The position numbers and the translations under genes were made by a program. 64,000 nt of DNA from contig NC_089726.1 of NCBI RefSeq assembly GCF_035083965.1, positions 10,545,501-10,609,500 on the forward strand, written 5' to 3'. Below are positions 11,501 to 21,462 of the stretch, one piece after another (position 1 is the first letter of the stretch; every line of letters begins with the position of its first letter). Source of the DNA: Branchiostoma lanceolatum. Taxonomy: Eukaryota; Chordata; Leptocardii; Amphioxiformes; Branchiostomatidae. The notes beneath the pieces are model-generated. The model was not told where the DNA came from and did not search any database. It saw only the letters and a program-made list of their open reading frames with translations.

Positions 11501-13442
11501 TGCTGACTCATTGCTATTGTGGCAGATGTACATGTAAGAAGATTCTGGTTCTCTATTTCCTCTGTGGCTTATGTTATAACGTCTTCATCCCCCAACCCAC
11601 ACCCTGGCTGCATGTATATCATATATCATTTGAAAGTTTACATGATTTCATGATACTTCTTGGTTATTTTGTTCTACGTACAGGACAATAACAGGTAAAA
11701 AGGCCATCAAAGCAAGGGAGATGACTAAGGAACAAAGGTGACGAGAGTCGAGAACCACTTTTAAGTATTTCAGAAACTCTAAAAAGTGTGACAGGTCAAT
11801 GTAATTGTCTGAAGACCGTTTTCTCAAATGACACTTAAATGCCTATTAGATTGACCCTTTCAATGTACTTTGTCAACTTCAACAACACATTGTATAATGA
11901 TATCTGAGCATACCTGATACCTATGCTAGCTGAATTAACAGTCAATTCAGTCTCAACTTATTTCATTATGTTGGTCACCATTATCTCTTAGGATTGCTTG
12001 TTGGAAACAAGTGTGGAACAATGCAAAAATGCATTCTTCTGATTAATATAATCATATACATATGAACCAGCACTCAGTCTGTTTCTTTCCTCCAGGAAAG
12101 ATGCCTTCTGCCAATGTTTGGCCAAAGCTTTTTCTTCAGAAGAAGCCATGCAGGTGTGAGTTACAGTAATTACCATACAGTAGAGACTGTTCAGCTGTCG
12201 GGAACAGACTATGGTGGACTACATGTAGCTGGAATGATGCATTCAAAGTTGTTGTGTGTTTTTTTGGCTTCCTTTTTTTCTATTGGCTACTTAGCAGAGC
12301 TCAAGATTTTGTATGATAGAATACTGTGACACTAGTACTATAGTATTAACACCTCAGATGAATTGTTTCAAAATCTTATCCAGCTGCTTGAGTAATTATT
12401 TTTGGCGTATCTTATTTCCTGGATGTCTTTAAACCTTCATCAATGTCCTCAGATGAATATTCACACATTCTATGTTTCATGTCATGTGACATGAAAGTAA
12501 GTAAGACATTCTCTTCTGGACAGCCCTTGGATTACCTGGAGAAGAACTGGAATGAGGAGGAGTACATCGGAGGTGGTTTCTCCGCATATTTCCCACCTGG
12601 TGTCCTCACCTGCAATAAGACCATTGGATGGTTAAGTTTTTCCTTAACAGTTATCACTTGCAACATTCTGAAGTTGGCTTGTAGTGACATTTGATGGCTC
12701 GAATCATTTCTTATGCTGTTTAACTTAATGACCAGGAAGTGAAAATAACAGCCTTTGTTACTTATCATGTTGTAGTAACAGTTTCAATATGATCCTACTT
12801 TAAATTTCTTTCTCTCTCTCTGGCTTTCTGGGTTGTAGGTGCAGGTACAACCCTACAGGCAGAGTGTTTCTAGCTGGGGCAGAATCAGCCACACGGGGAT
12901 ATGGCGGCCTGGAAGGAGCTGTCTGGGCCGGTAAGAGAGCAGCTGAGCAGGTAAGGTCAATCAGATTCTAACTTGTAATGACTCTTCCAGCAACATCTTT
13001 GTTTTAGGTCCAAGACTTTGGTATTGAAGACCTACACATTACCAATGATGGCACACAGTTTTGAAAAAAATATGATTGATGAGAAATGTACACTAACATG
13101 ACAGTATGTATGAAGTTAGGGATTCCATCCCAGGTTCCTCAGACTAGTAATTGGTAGAATGAGACAGTTAATCTTACTCCCGGTAATGAGATGCCATTGC
13201 ACATTAAGTTTTTTGAAAGAGAAGAAGACAAATATAATGGTGAATATCTGAAACCCCAGGTGCTTTTTATAGCTGTTATTATGTTAGGTTCTGACTATCT
13301 TATGGATGGTTAAACAGGCCGTGGGGCTGATGATGACTAAGTTGTTTAGTGTCTGTGTTCAACTAAGTTTTTTGTCTTGTAGGTGATTGCAGTTGTTTCA
13401 CAAGGTGCTGATGACGGCAATCCTGAGAAAATAGAGAATTAA
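5538..13442 (+). CDS. Flavin monoamine-oxidase-like protein, copy B (complete)
   Basis: This is an FAD-dependent amine oxidase of 467 aa from 14 exons: 5538-5586, 6114-6208, 6939-7076, 7512-7616, 7935-8026, 8360-8504, 10076-10219, 10639-10786, 11186-11282, 11684-11737, 12096-12153, 12524-12630, 12839-12950 and 13383-13442. All are GT-AG and phases sum to a single open frame. The start is the only Met placed just before the Rossmann FAD motif [10 protein letters not shown] (residues 8-17); the acidic ribose-binding Glu is at 35 (EASGRVGGR). The middle carries the substrate domain ([21 protein letters not shown]). The C-terminus has the second FAD segment ([12 protein letters not shown], 418-429). 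MAO-type covalent FAD Cys is Gly393, and the two cage Tyr positions are Phe394 and Gly434. The active-site Lys is Arg292. It lacks a C-terminal anchor, so it is probably soluble. Amine, polyamine or amino-acid substrate cannot be told. Confidence 0.88.
5941..5966. repeat. Short tandem repeat (CTTGGATA)n
   Basis: About three perfect 8-bp units lie in intron 1 of copy B. Confidence 0.85.
6344..6412 (-). repeat. Interspersed repeat, CTTATCCAG...CCTTCATCAA family, inverted copy
   Basis: On the - strand this reads like the segments at 12370-12445 and 26387-26460: an AAAATCTTATCCAG start, a TTGAG core, a TTTTTGGCGTAT segment and a CTAACCTTCATCAA end. A short piece of the same end is at 60775-60797. 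Several copies at unrelated sites indicate a dispersed, probably MITE-derived family. Confidence 0.6.
7587..7839 (+). repeat. Minisatellite spanning an exon-intron (donor) boundary, copy B
   Basis: The last 30 coding bases of exon 4 (TTCAGTACCATGGAC... AACCAG) plus donor GTTAG and about 45 bp of intron are repeated three further times with a 72-76 bp period. Each unit carries its own intact donor. Reading past the first donor reaches TAG within the unit, so only the first donor (7617) keeps the frame. Confidence 0.9.
8552..8822 (+). mobile_element. tRNA-derived SINE-like element in a copy B intron
   Basis: A polymerase III B-box match GGTTCGAGTCC is preceded by an A-box-like stretch. A non-tRNA body follows (TGGGTACCTGACTTCAG, AAGGAGAAGG) and then a CTTTACCTTACCTT tail. 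The body is unlike a functional tRNA: there is no closing acceptor stem. It lies only ~50 bp after an exon. Confidence 0.65.
10520..10700 (+). repeat. Minisatellite spanning an intron-exon boundary (copy B, two acceptors)
   Basis: Two units with a 96-bp period, acceptor AGs at 10541-10542 and 10637-10638. This is the equivalent of the four-unit array of copy A and the three-unit array of copy C. The upstream unit has a small insertion (GGCTTTAAAAGC for GGCTAAAGC), which shifts its frame. Confidence 0.88.
12370..12445 (+). repeat. Interspersed repeat, CTTATCCAG...CCTTCATCAA family
   Basis: It matches 26387-26460 directly and 6344-6412 inverted. It lies in a copy B intron and is absent from the equivalent copy A intron, so it was inserted after, or lost since, the A/B duplication. 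Confidence 0.6.
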
Positions 13443-13785
13443 ATGTGTCCTGCTGACATAGGAACACATTTGGCAATGGTGGCCCAATATAATCTATGCA
13501 TTTAGCAATATCTAATGTGAAACTATCATGTTGAGAAAAGTTGTATCAATTATAATTGATTTGTATTCTACATGTAGACTGTGGTTACTATTGAATGCAG
13601 TTATTAGCTGCTTCTGTACGTTGGATGTTCTATTCATCTTATCAAGTTACTCTGTGTGATAGATCTATACTAAGCAGTCAAGTTATAAAAGTTTGGGTTT
13701 TTGAAGATTTGAAAATGATGAATATGATTACCTTTACTTTGCACTGGTTATAGGAATGATATCTTCCCCCATTCATTGTGATTGC

Positions 13786-13884
13786 TAGCCTGGGTGCCAT
13801 CCAATCTAGTTAGTTAACCAGTGCTCCAATACTTGCTCCCTCCATAGAAGCCCCAGTAAACTAAATAGGATAGCACCCAGGCTA
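13786..13884. mobile_element. Small foldback (MITE-like) element, TAGCCTGGGTGCC ends, copy 2
   Basis: Inverted ends: TAGCCTGGGTGCCATCC on the left, GGATAGCACCCAGGCTA on the right, 99 bp in all. It is the partner of 4317-4413 in the duplicated A/B unit. Confidence 0.65.
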
Positions 13885-14926
13885 TGTGAATGCTTGCTGG
13901 CACAAACTTGAAGTTGTGTGAGGACTCTATTACGGTACCTTTTACTTCATGCATCATGGATGTTTTGCCTTTTAGATCCACTTGTATATCTAACCCATAT
14001 TTTATTCTCTATAGAAGCAGGTGAACTTAGATATTGTGAAGAAAATACTGATCTACTAATGTGGCAATCCATTTCCTTGGAAAATGCAGTACTGTCTCTT
14101 TGACTGATGCTCTATCTATGCAACCCTGTCTGGACGTCTCAGCTTGTTTGAACTCAAACCTCAGGTGGTGCAGATGTGCTCCCTTGTGTCTGTGCAGTTA
14201 TCAGCATTTAACCAACTTTGAGTACATGGTTGAACAACAAAGTGTCACAACTAAATTCCAATTTCCTGGGCATAATTGAGGAATTGCACTTCAAAGATGA
14301 TTGACTTGTGTTTTAAAGGTCGTTAAAATGATGACGACAACAGGCATCCTCAGTAGAGTTGCCATCATAATGAACTAATAACAAGCAATTAAAACCCAAA
14401 TAATGAAGATTCTAGTGTGTGACTTATCATTATTCTGATTTCTGTTTGAAGGAGTGCATTTATATTGGATACGACTCTTCAAAATCCAGTGGGAAATGAT
14501 GAATTCGTCATGTCTGATTTACCAGTGATGCTTGTACTCAATACTGGTGCCATGAATACTACTTGCACCTGTGTGTTGATTTTATTGAATTTGAAAGGCA
14601 ATAACTCGACCAAATACAAGATGTATTAGGAGATAGGTGTTGCGGATTAGACCATACGGCAAACACTATTCTTCGTACCTCAATGGCCCATCACTAGTGA
14701 CAAGGCTGGAGTTGCACACTCAGTCAATTTCTGTCTTTATTAGAACTGCAACAACACAATATGTGTACAATGTGGAGCGAATTTAGTGTGCCACTCCATG
14801 TCGGTTGGCTAGTCTACTACGTGTATATCTGCCAAATACATTTAGCCGCTTTAGATGGGGTCAACTATAGCTCGTAGGAGCTAGCGGATTCCCAGGGTTT
14901 AACCTTGGACATCCGTAGCTCCCATG

Positions 14927-15023
14927 TAGCCTGGAATCCGATGAAACCTATTATAGCTCCCGAGTCTCTCTCCGCAAATAGGAGAGAGACTCAGGAGCTA
15001 TAATAGGTTTGGATTCCAGGCTA
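14927..15023. mobile_element. Near-perfect 97-bp hairpin element
   Basis: The inverted arms (TAGCCTGGAATCC, AAACCTATTATAGCTCC and GAGTCTCTCTCC blocks) pair around a 7-base loop (gcaaata) with one short 4-base bulge. The TAGCCTGG end is shared with the elements at 4317 and 13786, suggesting one family. The near-perfect arms imply a young copy. Confidence 0.75.
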
Positions 15024-15725
15024 GCTCCCATTAGCAAGCAAGAGACTGAGCATCATAAAACCTGCGCAAGGTCCTTCTGGATCTATCCTTAATCAATGTT
15101 TTCTCAGACTGATCGTTTCCTAAGACTTCTAAATGCTATTCCAGTAGTGTTTGGCCATAAAGCGCACCTTCATGGAGCGTCTAAAGCATAATTTTTGCGT
15201 ACAAATTGCTTTACTTTGCCAGAGTGGCCTTGAAGCGGAAAACAGCTGCTTTTAACGCACTGTCATTACTGTCGGCGCCGGACACTGACGACCTTAAAAC
15301 AGCCGTTTGAAATTCGGGTGCGTTGGAGACTTTGTGTCTTCTATCGAGCTCCCTTCTCCGGAAGCTCATGTTAATAGAACCGAGGAGGATCCCATTGGTA
15401 CTTATCAGTAGAACAACGACCTGCCATTAAAATGACCACTTTCTGTTAATCCAGTCTTTAATTTTCTTCTGCCGGAAGTTCTTTGTTCTCCACCGACAGT
15501 AGTTAACGTTTTAGATGCACCTTATTGAAGTGCCTAGAACGTAATTGCGTGCAAATGGTGTTCACTCTCCAGAGTGGTTTCCACTTGGAAGGCAGGCTTT
15601 GAAGAGCAAATGCCTGTAATGGTGACAGAATTAAGAAAATCTTGGCAAACTTTGGGTGACTTTTCGTTGGTATGAACGTATTTGTCCTGAAAGTTAGGTC
15701 ACAGTAGAATGACAAGCTCTTATGC

Positions 15726-16036
15726 TTAGGTCCCAATATTGCGCCGGTGCCCGTCGGGGATGTAGCCCTGGCCGGGCCCCGAAGCCACAAATTTGTGGCG
15801 GTGGACTGTCGGGTACCATGGGGGTACCTTTTGGTTTTCCCATGATTACCTCACGGCGTCTTTTTGTTACAGGGTCCCGGGTTGAATTCAAATTCGAGTT
15901 AAAGTCACTGCGGGTCCCGGACGTACAAAAAATAGCCCTGAAGTCGCAGGGACCACATAGGGGTCAGCCCGAACGTGCCGAAAACAGCCGGCCCGTGAAC
16001 TACCCGACAGGGCCCCATTTTCCAAGCGGGACCTAA
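15726..16036. mobile_element. Candidate GC-rich MITE with TTAGGTCCC ends
   Basis: TTAGGTCCC at 15726-15734 is matched by its complement GGGACCTAA at 16028-16036. The inside is GC-rich, unlike its surroundings, and has further imperfect inverted pieces (GTCGGG and CCCGAC blocks). No target-site duplication is clear. Confidence 0.4.
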
Positions 16037-16802
16037 ACATTACCAATATTAGATGCTGACGTTTTCGTATCAAATGCACGCTTGCAAGATTGGCTTCTTG
16101 ATTGTTTTCTGTGTGTTTGTCCCAAAAAGCAGCTCACATTTTTGCGCCTGTATATGGCAATTTGATCGTGGAACTGTCTTTGAAGTCACAAAATCTGATG
16201 CCTCAAAACTCCACATTTTCTTATCCAAGTCTTAAGCAATAAAGAAATAGCTATGAGTGCATTACAAAATCTGCATGGATGATTTTAGTTTACCAGTGGC
16301 ATTGATAACATACCGTTTAAAGCAACTTTATACCGGCCCTTACCCATTCTTAATTTAAAATTGGTTAACAAACAAATCTAATTACACAGATTGCCACCTA
16401 TTCACAAAACAAATCTTACATGCCTGAAAAATCACTATTTGACGGAATATGAAATCAACAACATCTTACCAGTAGTCTCTATGTTTCAGGCACGTACTCT
16501 TAAATTTCAACCAGATTTGTATCAAGTTCCATTTCATTATTCGAGGACTTAAATCCGACACTTAAAATCGCATTAAGCTAACGTGGATATGTGACATATG
16601 GGACGACGCCAACAAACAAACCCCGACATTTGTCTTAGACTCTTACCGTCGATAGAAATATAAGTCGTTGAAGAGCACAACCGAACAGATGCCACTAGAT
16701 CTGCTTCGTTTCAATTAACATAGAGTCGACCTGAGTGCATGCATGCGCAGTCCCAAGTAACTGCGAGTGCGCGGTGAATTGCATATTAAACACACCGGTG
16801 CT

Positions 16803-16808
16803 TATAAA
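16803..16808 (+). promoter_or_regulatory. TATA box, probable GPCR promoter
   Basis: TATAAA lies about 30 bp upstream of a plausible leader exon that ends in a strong donor at 16939. The assignment to the GPCR is inferred from orientation and the lack of any other gene before 18.5 kb. Confidence 0.4.
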
Positions 16809-16832
16809 GAGTCGACCCTCTGATGTGCTAGC

Positions 16833-16938
16833 TCAGACTTAAGGAGACCTGTGAGCAATGTGTTTGTCGAAGCTTCGTCCGTGCCAATAGCCTCGTTGGT
16901 TGAACGTCTACCTGCGTTTCGGCACAGATTGGTGCAAG
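16833..16938 (+). other. Candidate noncoding leader exon of the GPCR gene
   Basis: It starts about 30 bp after the TATA box and ends at CAAG|GTAAGT. The matching acceptor would be TATCAG|GTCAG, giving an exon that starts at 18547, 78 bp before the GPCR start codon. Both sites are good consensus, but the pairing is an inference. Confidence 0.35.
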
Positions 16939-18546
16939 GTAAGTGCATTGTTTTCCATTTGACACCCTGTTTCGACTAGAGGCTGATGCCGACGAGCAAC
17001 ACATATTTGACAGACCGCTCAACGAATTTCGTAGACTAAGAGCGATTTTTTTGTTTTGTGTGTTTTGCTGTCTTTTAAATCACACTTTTACATCGTCATC
17101 ATACCCAAATCATAAAACCAAGGTCACACAAATCTATGGCCGTCTAGCGGAAAGGGTGCGCAATATGCTGCTCCAGACAATCTACTTAAGGTAGAGGTGA
17201 GACGCCCAGGTAAGCCTTGGGGGATATTAAGCTACAGGTTTAGTACTGTTATGCATATAGACTATGGACTATTGGCAGTGTAACCCTTGTAAGTGGATAG
17301 AAGATGGTATGTGTTTCCTCGCAAGAACAGTTAAACATAAAGATGCGATATGGCTTTATAGAGTAAGTCTTTCTTGTTTAGCCAGTGACAAGCGCATGTT
17401 AACGCCTCCGCATTTTGTAGTATAATCGGTATTTTTCTTATGTCGTGTCGTATACATAGTTTCTTATATACAGTATAGTTCTTGAAACTATCTTTTAATG
17501 ATACGAAATATCAAGATCTTGAAAAAGTGTTAGGTTCAATTCGTTCTCACTTGTGAAGATTGGACATTGCCAGAGTCTGCTTTCATTGAGATCATGTTTT
17601 CCAAACCTTGATTTTCCACACGACACTTTAATTGACGCACCACCATGCACCACCATTATTACTTTCGTTCTATTGCCGTCGCCGGTATTTCACACGTTTT
17701 AGAAGATTTACTGCCAGACAATCATGGTTTCGCACTTGCTATGATCCCGAGAAAAACACAACCACTGTTAAAAATTTGCATGTTTACCATGGCAATGCCG
17801 TCACAACATAGACGGATAGCGATTTTTCAGTTGTTTTCACGGAAAGTCATGAAATTCATGAATTAACGTTCTCTGATAAAGCGTACATTTAAAGAATAAA
17901 AAAAAGAAACAAAGATTACAACAATCCCTTGGTCGTATCGTGATGACATCTAAGTATCTGCGTAAGTAGTGTTAATCAGTGCGATAATCGTAGAGTACAC
18001 CAATGATCCTATTTATCACTAGAGCGATATCATCTAACTACGCAGCTTATTAGTCACGGGAATTATCAAAGTAGTTTGGGGAGCACACTTGTTGTGGCTG
18101 GATTTTCTGATAGATAAAATCAATGTACTGTGTAATGTTTGGAAATCAAAAACAATGGCAGTTGGTGAATATCTAACTTGATTAACTGCTATAGATTGTG
18201 CTCTGTAGACGAATATCAATATTTGTCAGGAAACAAAACTCCATTTTAGACTGAACATGTGGCTAAGATTAGCAATAAAAACAAATCCTGAACATTTGGA
18301 AATAATTAACTACTCTCTACATTAGGTGCATTGTTACTAGCATTTTCACCAGGTCCCGCAGAAAAATTCAATTTTGAATATGCACATACACACACACTCT
18401 GTTGTTTATTTTTTGGAACGTAACTTAACATGTCCGTGCATCCTTGTCTTGATCCTTTGGGGGATTTTCACCTTTTTAATCAGAATAACATACCATGATG
18501 AATCTGATAAATCTTCTCACGTGTTTCTTATAATCCATGCTATCAG
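16939..18546 (+). other. Probable 5' UTR intron of the GPCR gene
   Basis: There is no coding signal in this stretch. It is AT-rich sequence between the candidate donor and acceptor. Confidence 0.3.
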
Positions 18547-18624
18547 GTCAGTGAGGTGAACAAGCGTGTTGTCGTATTCCGGTCAGGCGTCTTCAACAAG
18601 CCGTTGACAGCCGAAGAGCAAAAC

Positions 18625-19680
18625 ATGGCAGGAAACAAGACTGTTGCATCATCCACACCTGCAGTCACGGTGGACTTTTTATTTTCAAACGAGACTGTTT
18701 ACCTGGCGAACCTCACGCAGCCCCTCACCACGACCCCCTCTATGATCAGGGGGTTAGAATTCGCTCCCAACCCCGTGGCATCTTTCTTCTTCCTCGTGAT
18801 CTCTATAGTTGGGACGCTCGGCAACCTGTTGCTCATCTTGTCTTTCGTGTTGACCAAGAAGCTGCGGTGTTCTCTGAACGCGTTCATCACCAGCATGGCG
18901 GTCAGCGATCTCATCTTCGCGGCACTTTACGACTCGCTCTCGGCTCACGAGCAAAGCACTGGCGGCTGGGTGTTTCAGCCCGAACTCTGCACGGGTCTCG
19001 GGGTTATCACGGTCCTCAGCGGATGTCACTCACTCATCTCATCGGCCCTCATCGCCTTAAATCGTTACATTCTGGTCACCAAGAAGTCTTCAGTCTACAA
19101 GATGTTCTTCTCCCCTGTTAAGACAACTATAATGATAGCGATGGCGTGGACAGTATCGTTTCTGATGGTCACTCCAGCTGCATTTTTCGGGTTCGGTGAG
19201 TTCGGATACAACCACGCCACCAACACGTGCGACTTCGTGGTCTCCAATCCGAGCACATATCTGTACTTCTTCTCCTTCCCGGGAGCCACAGTGGCCGTCT
19301 CGAACTTCGTTTGCATCACCTGCTACTTTCGGATCTTTCTGACTGTACGAAAGAGCGCCAAAAGATCCAAACCGAACCAACAGCTAAAACACGCCCCAAT
19401 CGTCCCCATCAAAATCGTGAAGGAAACCAAACAAATGTTCATCATTTACATCACGTTCCTGTCCACCACGGCCCCGTACTCCATGTTTTACGCAGCGGAC
19501 AATGGCATGGACGACATCCCGCCCACCGCGTTCGTCGTTGCCGCGATTATTTACGCCTGCAACAGTTCTCTGAACCCCATCATTCACACGTGGAAGAACA
19601 GGGACTATAGAAGAGCTTTCCGCGCCATCCTGTGTTTCAGAAAGAGGCGAAGCACTCGCATACAGGCGGTACCCGTGTAA
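18625..19680 (+). CDS. Rhodopsin-class GPCR, melatonin-receptor/GPR84-like, single coding exon
   Basis: A seven-transmembrane receptor of 351 aa at the plasma membrane. The ATG in AAACATGGCA was chosen over the upstream in-frame GTG. The N-terminus has three N-glycosylation sites (Asn4, Asn22, Asn29). TM1 holds GTLGN (63-67) and TM2 holds AVSD (Asp95). Cys122 at the start of TM3 can pair with the Cys of NTCDF in loop 2. The TM3 end is NRY (146-148) instead of DRY, as in melatonin receptors. TM7 is NPIIH (317-321) where most class A receptors have NPxxY. A basic tail (RKRRSTR) ends the protein. A single coding exon is common in expanded invertebrate GPCR sets. The class is certain; the ligand is unknown, and the melatonin/GPR84/Moody grouping is a motif-based guess. 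Confidence 0.85.
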   Translation: MAGNKTVASSTPAVTVDFLFSNETVYLANLTQPLTTTPSMIRGLEFAPNPVASFFFLVISIVGTLGNLLLILSFVLTKKLRCSLNAFITSMAVSDLIFAALYDSLSAHEQSTGGWVFQPELCTGLGVITVLSGCHSLISSALIALNRYILVTKKSSVYKMFFSPVKTTIMIAMAWTVSFLMVTPAAFFGFGEFGYNHATNTCDFVVSNPSTYLYFFSFPGATVAVSNFVCITCYFRIFLTVRKSAKRSKPNQQLKHAPIVPIKIVKETKQMFIIYITFLSTTAPYSMFYAADNGMDDIPPTAFVVAAIIYACNSSLNPIIHTWKNRDYRRAFRAILCFRKRRSTRIQAVPV

Positions 19681-21462
19681 GGATTTTCGAGCAGGAAGGA
19701 AACAGTTGAGAAAAAAGCATCCATCACAACACTGCAGTCAGAACACAGTACGTGTAATTAAAAACTGTGCCGTGATATCATTAATACGCTGCTCTCAGTG
19801 CTCTGAACCGACTATGGAGGCTACTACTTAGGGGTATTAGTACTGTACTTATACATGGTCATCAACGCCAAGTTACATTGCAAAGTTCACGTTATAAATG
19901 TTTACATAGTCTTGTAGTTCCAAGTATGTACTTCTTGATGATCTATGTGTAAAACGTAAATGTAGACGTACCTAGGCCCTCCGTCAGCTACATGTTCTTG
20001 TCATACTATACTGTACAGAGTGTTTTGTGATTGTGAACACTGTAATTATAAAAGACTTAATGTGGACGTACGCGTGGTGAAATTAATACCACTTAAGTGA
20101 AAAAAGAACAACGTACAACTCAGCCTGATATAGGGCTATTCATAACTATCAAATGCTGTCAGATGGTTCGTTCTTGTGGGGGACATAAGTGTTAGTTGAA
20201 TTAGAAATTATTCAAGTGACTGAATGCTTCCTTTGCTTGTTGCCAGATGCGTTCATCGTATAACGTTAAATGATTTCCTGCTCCGTTTTACACAATGATT
20301 CGTATGAAGTAAGTGTACTGTTTTCAATGGCCAGTAAGTACATGTAAGTGATACGTATAGTTCACGTCGCCATATGGTTGTCAAGATTAGGTCCACTTTG
20401 TAAATATCATAAGCGTGTTGAATAACCTTTTCTTGAACGTTCCTTGTTGACATGTCCATTTTCTAGTCCTAAGTGGATGTATCCACATGGTTTGATAGAC
20501 ATGTACATTGTGGTTTAGAGTTTGTGAAATAAAGAAAGACCAGTTGTGCAATACTGGCGTCTGAAGCCTATCATTTTCCTGTAGGCTGTACTGAAATGAT
20601 ACCCACACATTCAGCTTAGTATGGACAGTCTGTTCCACTTCGCAACAAATTGAGTTTAAAGCTGGGGGCTGCAGACGTGACTAAGTGCATCGATGCCGCC
20701 AACCTTCCTTTGAGTTTGACAAATCCTACCTTAAAGCTTTTTGAGCTAATCGGTGTTGAAATTTCGCATCTAAAGCTTTCCAGAGGAGGAAGGAAACGGT
20801 TTGTGGCTTTCAACAACACAGACTGCAGGCGCTCTGTCCATGGTGCTGATTGGGCTTCAATTGGGTAATCAATGTGACCTTTTCAGCGTTTTTAGCGACT
20901 GACCTCATGCGACACCTCTAATATTACGTTATATCTTCATGAGCAGTAGACAAGAGGAAAGGGGTAACACAACAGAGCAGTGCTGAAAAGACCACACTAT
21001 TAAAATACAAAATTAGATAATGACTTCAAATTTCAATCCATTCAATCTCGCGACGCCATAATGTTCGAGTGGGGTTTGATAACGACATAACGATCCTGAT
21101 TTTCATTAGCAACGTGAAGCGTTTTGCTCTTTACTGTACATGTATCCAAACGGCTACAGATACGGTCAATCGATCAGTGAATAGTTGACTACAATAATTA
21201 TAATCAGGGGCGTCTGCCACCCCTGGGGTCAAAGGTCGATATTGTATGGAAGCTTGCAGCTGATAGCGGCGCACGATTTTGCGCTCCCTCCCCACAACAT
21301 GTAGATTTTCGCCCGTTTTAGGGGCGCCTTTATCGCCAATAACTGCACAGACGTTGGCTGGTAGTTCAGAAACATGACTGTAGTGTGCGGGGCCCTTTCT
21401 GGGCCCCTGTGAGCGGCAAACCCGTTATCAGGCACCGTGCAAATCAGGGTACTCGGCGAGAC
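19681..21462. other. GPCR 3' flank and intergenic sequence
   Basis: No coding exon is recognised. An AATAAA at 20528-20533 could end the GPCR transcript, about 850 bp after the stop. Two overlapping short ORFs on opposite strands near 20.65-20.82 kb resemble nothing known. Confidence 0.5.

Larger units (their letters stand above)
13443..16802. other. Intergenic region between copy B and the GPCR promoter
   Basis: No gene is seen. It contains the copy B 3' UTR, foldback elements at 13786-13884 and 14927-15023, a GC-rich element at 15726-16036, and two diverged ~90-bp direct repeats (about 15165-15255 and 15515-15605, sharing GCACCTT and CCAGAGTGG blocks). The ORFs here are short and do not resemble known proteins. 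Confidence 0.6.

Noticed and set aside
18556-18624. Longer GPCR N-terminus of 23 residues
   Set aside because: It would begin with GTG; the ATG at 18625 fits better, and the stretch is probably 5' UTR after a splice acceptor.
19227-19610. 127-codon ORF inside the GPCR
   Set aside because: It is an out-of-frame shadow of the receptor exon.
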